In this document: in pieces, positions 1 through 4,844 of the stretch
Layout: each line of letters opens with the position of its first letter
Position numbering within the stretch: position 1 is the first letter of the stretch
DNA from: Bacilli bacterium
GTDB taxonomy: Bacteria > Bacillota_I > Bacilli_A > RF39 > UBA660
NCBI GenBank assembly: GCA_900758895.1
Contig: CAAETG010000149.1
Span: 1-5,590, forward strand
Reading direction: 5' to 3'
DNA length: 5,590 nt
Notes under the pieces: model-generated
What the model saw: only the letters and a program-made list of their open reading frames with translations
The model's database searches: none
Told to the model about the DNA's origin: nothing
Made by a program: the position numbers and the translations under genes

Positions 1-25
1 AATTAAACTTATAGTTACAAAAAGT

Positions 26-763
26 TTAGATTGTAATATAATCTTTAATGTTGGTAAATATTGCATCACCGATACCATTTACATTTAAAATATCTTCAAT
101 TGTTTTAAAATTACCATTTGTTTTTCGATACTCTATAATTGCTTTTGCTTTCGCATCACCTATTCCAGAAAGACTTGTCAATTCTTCTATACTAGCCGTG
201 TTAATATTGACTAATTTGCTTGTGTTATTTTCTTCTTGATCTGAAGAATCTTCGGTATTTTCAGAAGTAATAATTACACTTTCTGTTTTTTCTACACAGT
301 CGTTAATATCATAAGAAGTTGCATTACAAGTATTGGTCGGTTTGCTTGAGTTTGGTTTGGTACTCTCTGTCTTGGTTTCATTTGTTTTTATTTCTTTTTG
401 GCTATAAACATAAATTACCATTTCATCACTTACTTTTTTACTTAAGTTAATTCCCTCTTGATAAGCATCTTCCTTAAAACCTCCTGCTAGAGAGATGACA
501 TCGTTAATAATGCTTCCCTCCTCTACAGGATAAACACCTGGAGAAGCAACAGCCCCTTTGATATCAACGTGAAAAATAGAAGGCGGTTCTTCTTCGTCCT
601 TTTCTGGTTCTTCTTGTGCTAATAAGGTTTGATCTTCCGTTACTTCTTCTTTTTGATTGTTCTCATAAATACTATAACAAGAAAGCAACACGCTTATACA
701 AACAAGTGCACCAAGAATCAATTCTTTTTTATAGTTTTTGAAAAAATATAATATGTCTTGCAT
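26..763 (-). CDS. comEA: ComEA, membrane-anchored competence DNA receptor
   Basis: The predicted protein has 245 residues. A short basic N-terminus is followed by one membrane segment (about 14-32), an acidic linker (about 38-60), and an SLBB domain (about 64-120, with IKGAVASPGVYPV). A Thr/Ser/Asn/Glu-rich linker (121-183) leads to a C-terminal double helix-hairpin-helix (185-245) beginning VNINTASIEELTSLSGIG, with a second hairpin at NVNGIG. This is the ComEA architecture: the HhH region binds incoming double-stranded DNA outside the membrane and passes it to the ComEC channel. It is longer than B. subtilis ComEA (about 205 residues) because of the linker. I chose the ATG at 763 because AAAGGAG lies 7 nt upstream; the in-frame ATG at 877 falls inside the repeat array and upstream of the promoter. 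The linker has two cysteines (146, 156), which is unusual. comEC would be expected just beyond the left edge. Confidence 0.95.
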   Translation of the reverse strand: MQDILYFFKNYKKELILGALVCISVLLSCYSIYENNQKEEVTEDQTLLAQEEPEKDEEEPPSIFHVDIKGAVASPGVYPVEEGSIINDVISLAGGFKEDAYQEGINLSKKVSDEMVIYVYSQKEIKTNETKTESTKPNSSKPTNTCNATSYDINDCVEKTESVIITSENTEDSSDQEENNTSKLVNINTASIEELTSLSGIGDAKAKAIIEYRKTNGNFKTIEDILNVNGIGDAIFTNIKDYITI

Positions 764-770
764 CTTTTTT

Positions 771-777
771 CTCCTTT
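771..777 (-). promoter_or_regulatory. Ribosome binding site of comEA
   Basis: On the minus strand AAAGGAG precedes the ATG at 763 with a 7-nt A-rich spacer. It decides the start: the longer reading frame from 877 has no comparable site and would begin upstream of the predicted transcription start. Confidence 0.85.
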
Positions 778-785
778 CCGCCACC

Positions 786-814
786 ATTGTAGCAGAAGAA
801 AAATCATGATGCAA
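786..814 (-). promoter_or_regulatory. Sigma-A promoter of comEA, extended -10
   Basis: On the minus strand TTGCAT (814-809) is followed by a 17-bp spacer and TACAAT (791-786). TG sits one base before the -10 box, which makes it an extended -10. Transcription should start near 779-780, leaving a leader of about 16 nt that begins just before the Shine-Dalgarno site. The -35 box matches TTGACA at 4 of 6 positions and the -10 matches TATAAT at 5 of 6. Four 22-bp repeats lie directly upstream, and the nearest overlaps the -35 box by two bases. Regulated expression is therefore likely. Confidence 0.8.
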
Positions 815-900
815 ATTACCAATTTGATAGTATTTATTCACCAAATTGATAGTATTCATATAACAAATCAATAGCATTCATAAATGAAATTGATATTATT
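813..900 (-). repeat. Four tandem 22-bp direct repeats upstream of comEA (putative operator array)
   Basis: Four head-to-tail units begin on the minus strand at 900, 878, 856 and 834, exactly 22 bp apart with no gaps. Their first 14 bases read AATAATATCAATTT, AATGCTATTGATTT, AATACTATCAATTT and AATACTATCAAATT. Positions 1-3, 6-8, 11, 13, 14, 17 and 21 are the same in all four. The second half of the unit is looser, tending to GGT-A--T. In the last unit the core TATCAAATTGGTA is a near dyad (TATCAA against TACCAA). The first unit covers the stop codon of the 134-residue gene and the last touches the comEA -35 box. The conserved core, degenerate flank and constant helical phase suggest protein-binding sites and not a recent slippage repeat. 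The binding protein is unknown. Confidence 0.8.
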
Positions 901-1300
901 TGCATTTTTTCTTTTTTTTAAATAAAAATGTAAAACTCAGTAAAATAATTAGAAAACAGATACTTGCTATCGTTGGAGCTACATACTCTGGTATATCTTC
1001 TTTCCCTTTTACTTCTAGGGAGGCAAAATAATCTTCACTATTCGTAACAATGCTACTCGTATTTTGAAATACTTCTAAATAATAACTCATCATTTCTTCG
1101 TCATTATATACAGTTACAACGATTTCATTTCTTCCTTCTTCAATGTGATTATTAAAAATCGAAACGTTATTTCCTTCCTCAACTTCGTACTCTAATTCTA
1201 ATTTTTTATCATTTGTATTCATATTAACTGTGTACCGTGTATTTAAAGGATCAAATTTGACTGATAAGTCACCATTTAAAATTGTCAATTTTTTTAACAT
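896..1300 (-). CDS. C-terminally anchored membrane protein with cadherin-like beta-sandwich domain
   Basis: The predicted protein has 134 residues. Residues about 2-80 (LTILNGDLSVKFDPLNTRYT, then GNNVSIFNNHIEEGRNEIVVTV, ending YYLEV) follow the pattern of the cadherin-like beta-sandwich domain seen in many Firmicute surface proteins (Pfam PF12733 type). A short linker (81-107) leads to one membrane segment (about 108-127) and a basic tail, KKKKKCK. There is no N-terminal signal peptide, and an in-frame TAG just before the GTG at 1309 excludes a longer N-terminus. The basic tail suggests the tail is inside and the domain outside. I chose the ATG at 1300 because AGGTGG lies 5 nt upstream; the GTG at 1309 would lie within that site. 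The gene sits 51 bp after hemW, behind a weak terminator. I see no clear promoter of its own, so it may depend on read-through. The function is unknown; a role in competence is only a guess from its position before comEA. Confidence 0.8.
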   Translation of the reverse strand: MLKKLTILNGDLSVKFDPLNTRYTVNMNTNDKKLELEYEVEEGNNVSIFNNHIEEGRNEIVVTVYNDEEMMSYYLEVFQNTSSIVTNSEDYFASLEVKGKEDIPEYVAPTIASICFLIILLSFTFLFKKKKKCK

Positions 1301-1305
1301 GTTTT

Positions 1306-1311
1306 CCACCT
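1306..1311 (-). promoter_or_regulatory. Ribosome binding site of the 134-residue membrane protein gene
   Basis: AGGTGG on the minus strand ends 5 nt before the ATG at 1300. It favours that start over the GTG at 1309, which lies inside the AGGTGG motif. Confidence 0.75.
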
Positions 1312-1326
1312 AAATTTAGTTTAAAC

Positions 1327-1353
1327 AAAAAAAGAAAGTTTATGCTTTCTCTT
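1327..1353 (-). terminator. Intrinsic terminator after hemW
   Basis: On the minus strand AGAAAG (1350-1345), a 6-nt loop and CTTTCT (1338-1333) form a stem, followed by a run of seven T (1333-1327, sharing its first base with the stem). A G-T pair and two A-T pairs can extend the stem into the hemW stop codon. The stem is AT-rich with only two G-C pairs, so termination is probably partial and some read-through into the next gene is plausible. Confidence 0.65.
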
Positions 1354-2443
1354 ATATTAATTTTAATAGTATTTCATTCATGACATACAGCTTTTTAGGA
1401 TTAATATAAATATATCCATCTTTATAAATTAGATCTCCACTTTTTACTAATGGTTTGATTGGAAAAATATTTTGTATATTTTCTTCAAACTTATCAAAGA
1501 AATGTTCTAAATTAATTCCTTCTAATTTACGCAGTCCTAAAATAAGCTCGTTTTCCATATTATCTACTTTACTCATTAATGATTTACTACTGACAAAATT
1601 TCCTTTTAAATATTCTGTTAGGCTTTTGGTATTTTCATAGCGGATTGCTTCCACAAATCCACTAGCACCAACACCAAAGCCATAGTATTCTTCATTATTC
1701 CAATATGTTAAGTTATGCTTTGAAGAAAATCCTTTTTTGGCAAAGTTAGATACCTCATAATGAAGATAACCTTTTTTCTTTAATATTTTACAAATCGTAT
1801 CATACATTTTAAAATCATGTTCTTCTTCAATTGGTTTAATTTTATTTAAACCGACTAAAGTATTTTTTTCAATGATTAAACTATAGGTACTAATATGTTC
1901 AGGTTTTAATTTTAATATTTTCTTTAAATCACTTTTTAATACTTTTATTGTTTCATTTGGTATAGCATACATTAAATCGATATTGATATTTTGAAAGCCG
2001 ATGTTTCTTAATAACTTTATTTTCTTTTTGGCATCTTTGAATTCACTCGTTCTTTTCATAAATTCTAACTTTTCAGGATCAAATGATTCAATTCCAATAC
2101 TTAGGCGATTTACACCATGGTTAGATAGGAATGTAAATTTTTCTTCTTCAATGTCATTTAAATTACATTCAAAAGTAAATTCGATTGTATCTTTTTTATG
2201 AAATTTATCGAGAATTCTAAATAATTCTTGAAGTTGCTCTAAATTTAAACAACTTGGAGTTCCTCCACCAATATAAAGTGTTTCAATTTCTTCTCCTAAA
2301 TAAGAGTTATCAATTTCATTTTCTAACTTTTCAAAATACGGTTTGACCCATTCTTGAGAGTAAACGACTTTACAAAAATCACAATAGGAACAGATGCTGT
2401 TACAAAACGGAATGTGAATGTATACGGATTTTATTTTGTTCAA
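1352..2443 (-). CDS. hemW: HemW, radical SAM heme chaperone (coproporphyrinogen oxidase-like)
   Basis: The predicted protein has 363 residues, slightly short for HemW (about 375-380). It opens VYIHIPFCNSICSYCDF, the radical SAM cluster motif CX3CX2C (Cys14, 18, 21). IGGGTPS (about 58-64) is the SAM-binding glycine motif, and FECN, RLSIGIESF and DLMYAIPNE follow as in the HemW/HemN family. A C-terminal HemW domain completes it. The family was long annotated as oxygen-independent coproporphyrinogen III oxidase. HemW proteins bind heme and are thought to deliver it to target proteins. Cys24 after CDF is an extra cysteine spaced unlike the CX3CX2CXC of true HemN. Translation starts at TTG (2443), with AAGGTGAT directly upstream overlapping the end of the preceding gene. 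Only 4 bp separate the two genes, so co-transcription with lepA and the HTH gene is likely. Confidence 0.93.
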   Translation of the reverse strand: MNKIKSVYIHIPFCNSICSYCDFCKVVYSQEWVKPYFEKLENEIDNSYLGEEIETLYIGGGTPSCLNLEQLQELFRILDKFHKKDTIEFTFECNLNDIEEEKFTFLSNHGVNRLSIGIESFDPEKLEFMKRTSEFKDAKKKIKLLRNIGFQNINIDLMYAIPNETIKVLKSDLKKILKLKPEHISTYSLIIEKNTLVGLNKIKPIEEEHDFKMYDTICKILKKKGYLHYEVSNFAKKGFSSKHNLTYWNNEEYYGFGVGASGFVEAIRYENTKSLTEYLKGNFVSSKSLMSKVDNMENELILGLRKLEGINLEHFFDKFEENIQNIFPIKPLVKSGDLIYKDGYIYINPKKLYVMNEILLKLI

Positions 2444-2446
2444 TTT

Positions 2447-2454
2447 ATCACCTT
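2447..2454 (-). promoter_or_regulatory. Ribosome binding site supporting the TTG start of hemW
   Basis: AAGGTGAT on the minus strand matches the anti-Shine-Dalgarno sequence well and precedes TTG at 2443. It includes the TGA stop of the HTH gene (2450-2448), so ribosomes finishing that gene end exactly where hemW initiation begins. No in-frame ATG lies closer to the conserved VYIHIPF region. Confidence 0.8.
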
Positions 2455-2897
2455 CTTTGTAAATTATATCTTTTGTGATCTTGGAGTTTTAAAAGTATTT
2501 GTCTTTTGGTTTCACTATTTAATTCTTCTAGATTCATCATTCTCGTTGTTAAATCACGATAAATTGTAAATTCGGTACTATTTAGTCTTTCAGCAATTTC
2601 AGTGATCGTTAAATCTTCTTCTAAAAGATATTTTATTGCTAACAGAGTTCTTAATCTTACTTCAGGATCTTCATCAATACTTTTCGCTCTATTTTGCTCT
2701 AATTTTTCTTTTATTTGCTCATATAAGGATTGATTAACGATAGGAAGTGTCTTATAAAATTTACTTCTTAAGGTTACATGAGAAAACGTACAAAATGTAC
2801 TAGCAAAAGCTCTTAGTGATAAGCCACTTTCTAGAAAGTGTGTTGCTATTTCTACGATATTATTTTCATTTATCTCTGCTACTCTATATTTTTTCAT
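2448..2897 (-). CDS. Protein with two tandem SpoIIID-like helix-turn-helix domains
   Basis: The predicted protein has 149 residues, against about 93 for B. subtilis SpoIIID. Residues about 82-146 follow SpoIIID closely from memory: RTLLAIKYLLEEDLTITEIA, then STEFTIYRDLTTRMMNL, a long helix and LQDHKRYNL, compared with SpoIIID TIKIGKYIVETKKTVRVIA, KSTVHKDLTERLPEI and LDYHKSIRHL. Residues about 13-74 show the same layout in weaker form (IVEIATHFLESGLSLRAFA, SHVTLRSKFYKTLPIVN, YEQIKEKLEQN). The protein thus looks like an internal duplication with two DNA-binding units. SpoIIID regulates genes in the mother cell during sporulation; whether this protein does so is unknown. I chose the ATG at 2897, which overlaps the lepA stop (ATGA) and has GAGGAGGA just upstream; longer readings run through lepA in another frame. 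Translation is probably coupled to lepA. I see no sign of a separate promoter. Confidence 0.85.
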   Translation of the reverse strand: MKKYRVAEINENNIVEIATHFLESGLSLRAFASTFCTFSHVTLRSKFYKTLPIVNQSLYEQIKEKLEQNRAKSIDEDPEVRLRTLLAIKYLLEEDLTITEIAERLNSTEFTIYRDLTTRMMNLEELNSETKRQILLKLQDHKRYNLQRR

Positions 2898-4696
2898 GAT
2901 TCCTCCTCGCCGCTTAGAACTGCTAAGAAGGCTTCTTGTGGTACTTCTACCGAACCGACCATTTTCATTCTCTTTTTTCCTTCTTTTTGACGCTCTAAAA
3001 GTTTTCTTTTTCTTGATACATCGCCGCCATAACATTTGGCAAGGACATTTTTACGCATCGCACTGATTGTTTCTCTGGCAATTACTTTTGAACCGATGCT
3101 CGCTTGAATCGGAAGCTCAAACATCTGTCTTGGAATTAATTCTTTTAATTTTTTAACTATTTTACGGCCTCGATCATAAGCAAAATCTTTATGTACAATC
3201 ATACTTAAGGCATCGACTGGCTCTCCGTTTAGTAAAATATCCATTTTGACAAGATCTGAAGCTTCATAGCCAGATATTTCGTAATCAAATGAGGCATATC
3301 CTTTGGTATAACTCTTTAATTTATCAAAGAAATCATAAACGATTTCTGATAGTGGAATATAATAGTGAATATTAACACGTGTCTCATCAATATATTCCAT
3401 GCTTTTATATTTACCACGTTTATCTTGACATAATTCCATAATTGGACCAATAAATTCGCTTGGAACAATAATATTCGTATAAATAAATGGCTCTTTAATC
3501 CAGACGATATTGCCACGTTCAGGCATTTTATTGGGAGAATCTATTTTAATTATTTCACCATTTGTCATTTTAATTTCATAAATTACACTTGGACTAGTAG
3601 CAATAATATCAATTCCAAATTCTCGCATCACACGGGTCATAATAACATCCATATGCAGTAGTCCTAAAAAGCCTGTACGGAAACCAAATCCTAGGGCATC
3701 GGATGTTTCAGCCTCAAAACTTAGGGCGGCATCATTTAATTTTAGCTTATTTAGCGCATCTTTTAAATCTTCAAAACGATTTGGCTCAATTGGGAATAAG
3801 CCAGAATAGACCATAGGTTTCATTGGTTTATATCCCTTTATTGCTTCAGTTGCAGGATCGTTAAACAATGTAATCGTGTCCCCTACCTGAACTTTAGAAA
3901 TATCTTTGATACTTGCACAAACATAACCAACTTCTCCTACAGTTAATTCGCTTCTTTTAACCTCTTTTGGAGTAGAAACACCAAGTTCGACAATTTCGAA
4001 ATCAGAATTACTCTGCATTAGCTTAATATGATCTTTGATATGAAGAGAGCCATCCACTACTTTTACGAGAGCAATGACACCACGATAAGCATCGTATTTG
4101 CTATCAAAGATTAATGCTCTTGTTTTGGCATTTGCTTCAACTTTAGGTGCCGGAATGCGTTTGATAATTTCTTCCACTAACTTTGGAATTCCTTCTCCGG
4201 TTTTGCCACTACAAAGAATGATTTCATTTTCTTTAAAGCCAAATACTCTCATTAACTCTTCTGTTACTCTTGGGATATCGGCATTTGGTAAATCAATTTT
4301 ATTAATTACCGGAATAATCGTTAGATTTTGTTCTAAGGCAAGGTAGAGATTAGCAATGGTTTGCGCTTCAATTCCTTGGGCCGCATCTACTACTAATATT
4401 GCTCCTTCACAAGCTGCTAAACTACGAGATACTTCATAAGAAAAATCGACATGACCAGGAGTATCAATTAAATTTAAAATATACTCTTCCCCATTGTAAT
4501 TCGTATGTAATTCAACAGCATTTAATTTAATTGTAATACCTCTTTCTCGTTCAAGATCCATATTATCTAGGACTTGATCTTTCATTTCTCTTTTATCTAG
4601 AGCGCCGGTATATTCAAGTATCCGGTCAGCAAGCGTACTTTTGCCATGATCAATATGAGCTATAATTGAGAAGTTACGAATGTTTTCTTTTTTCAT
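2894..4696 (-). CDS. lepA: Elongation factor 4 (LepA), ribosome-associated GTPase
   Basis: The predicted protein has 600 residues, close to the family norm (B. subtilis about 612). The G domain carries AHIDHGKST (13-21), the switch region RERGITIK (about 50-57), DTPGH (78-82, with the catalytic histidine) and NKID (132-135). It is followed by the EF-Tu-like domain II, two EF-G-like domains (GFGFRTGFLGLLHMDV in the first) and the LepA-specific C-terminal domain, ending KCYGGDVSRKRKLLERQKEG and VGSVEVPQEAFLAVL. LepA acts on ribosomes and has been linked to initiation, 30S assembly and back-translocation. I chose the ATG at 4696. TTG (4708) and GTG (4705) also lie in frame, but they fall at or before the predicted transcription start, and GGTG before the ATG can serve as a weak ribosome site. 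It is the first gene of a lepA-HTH-hemW unit. Confidence 0.96.
   Translation of the reverse strand: MKKENIRNFSIIAHIDHGKSTLADRILEYTGALDKREMKDQVLDNMDLERERGITIKLNAVELHTNYNGEEYILNLIDTPGHVDFSYEVSRSLAACEGAILVVDAAQGIEAQTIANLYLALEQNLTIIPVINKIDLPNADIPRVTEELMRVFGFKENEIILCSGKTGEGIPKLVEEIIKRIPAPKVEANAKTRALIFDSKYDAYRGVIALVKVVDGSLHIKDHIKLMQSNSDFEIVELGVSTPKEVKRSELTVGEVGYVCASIKDISKVQVGDTITLFNDPATEAIKGYKPMKPMVYSGLFPIEPNRFEDLKDALNKLKLNDAALSFEAETSDALGFGFRTGFLGLLHMDVIMTRVMREFGIDIIATSPSVIYEIKMTNGEIIKIDSPNKMPERGNIVWIKEPFIYTNIIVPSEFIGPIMELCQDKRGKYKSMEYIDETRVNIHYYIPLSEIVYDFFDKLKSYTKGYASFDYEISGYEASDLVKMDILLNGEPVDALSMIVHKDFAYDRGRKIVKKLKELIPRQMFELPIQASIGSKVIARETISAMRKNVLAKCYGGDVSRKRKLLERQKEGKKRMKMVGSVEVPQEAFLAVLSGEEES
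2901..2908 (-). promoter_or_regulatory. Ribosome binding site within the lepA 3' end
   Basis: GAGGAGGA on the minus strand encodes the last Glu residues of LepA and lies 3 nt before the ATG at 2897 (the central GGAGG about 4 nt before it). It fixes the start of the SpoIIID-like gene and supports translational coupling through the 4-bp ATGA overlap. Confidence 0.85.
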
Positions 4697-4712
4697 ATTT
4701 AACACCAATAAT

Positions 4713-4741
4713 ATTTTATCAAAACATTACTTCAAAGTCTA
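4713..4741 (-). promoter_or_regulatory. Predicted promoter of the lepA-HTH-hemW operon
   Basis: On the minus strand TAGACT (4741-4736), a 17-bp spacer and TAAAAT (4718-4713) match sigma-A boxes at 4 of 6 and 5 of 6 positions, with TG before the -10 box. Transcription would start about 10-12 nt before the ATG at 4696, giving a very short leader. An overlapping alternative, TTGAAG with a 16-bp spacer and TATTAT, would leave only about 7 nt. The site lies just downstream of the terminator of the preceding gene. Confidence 0.55.
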
Positions 4742-4755
4742 GATAAACTGTAGTG

Positions 4756-4777
4756 AAAAAAAATGCCACAAGTGGCA
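4756..4777 (-). terminator. Intrinsic terminator after the surface-protein gene
   Basis: On the minus strand the perfect palindrome TGCCACTTGTGGCA (4777-4764) folds into a 5-bp stem with a CTTG loop, followed by eight T (4763-4756). It lies 67 bp after the TAA at 4845-4847. The plus-strand side is followed by AAAAATTTT and not a clean T-run, so it should work mainly for minus-strand transcription, separating this gene from lepA. Confidence 0.85.
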
Positions 4778-4844
4778 AAAATTTTCAGTCATAAGTTTTG
4801 TTAAGCTTATATGTTTGTGTAAGAAAAAATTAAAGAGAAAATTT

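Noticed and set aside
4..28. Possible terminator after comEA (TAAACTT and AAGTTTA inverted repeat, 11-nt loop)
   Set aside because: The stem has only one G-C pair and overlaps the stop codon. Only three or four bases follow before the window ends, so no T-run can be seen. It may be chance in AT-rich DNA.
48..239. Plus-strand open frames opposite comEA, hemW and lepA (for example 48-239, 1455-1640, 2001-2201, 4098-4346)
   Set aside because: They lie antisense to well-identified conserved genes, have no ribosome sites or recognisable domains, and mirror the codons of the minus-strand genes.
764..877. In-frame N-terminal extension of comEA starting at 877
   Set aside because: It runs through the 22-bp repeats and the predicted promoter, has no ribosome site, and would put an extra 38 residues before a normal ComEA membrane anchor. 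The ATG at 763 has a strong site.
1365..1378. AATACTATTAAAAT near the end of hemW, similar to the repeat core
   Set aside because: It is a single copy within the coding sequence (EILLK), not in step with the 22-bp array. AT-rich coding can produce it by chance.
2898..3035. 46-codon N-terminal extension of the SpoIIID-like protein
   Set aside because: It lies wholly inside the conserved lepA C-terminal coding region in another frame and is composed of basic low-complexity residues. The ATG at 2897 with GAGGAGGA is clearly better.
3603..3617. Sequence on the plus strand resembling the 22-bp repeat core (AATAATATCAATTCC)
   Set aside because: It is inside lepA, codes for a conserved stretch (IDIIATS) and is a single isolated copy.
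4787..4824. Imperfect inverted repeat (CATATAAG and CTTATG) before the terminator
   Set aside because: The pairing needs a bulge and has few G-C pairs, and no T-run follows. The strong hairpin at 4764-4777 explains termination.
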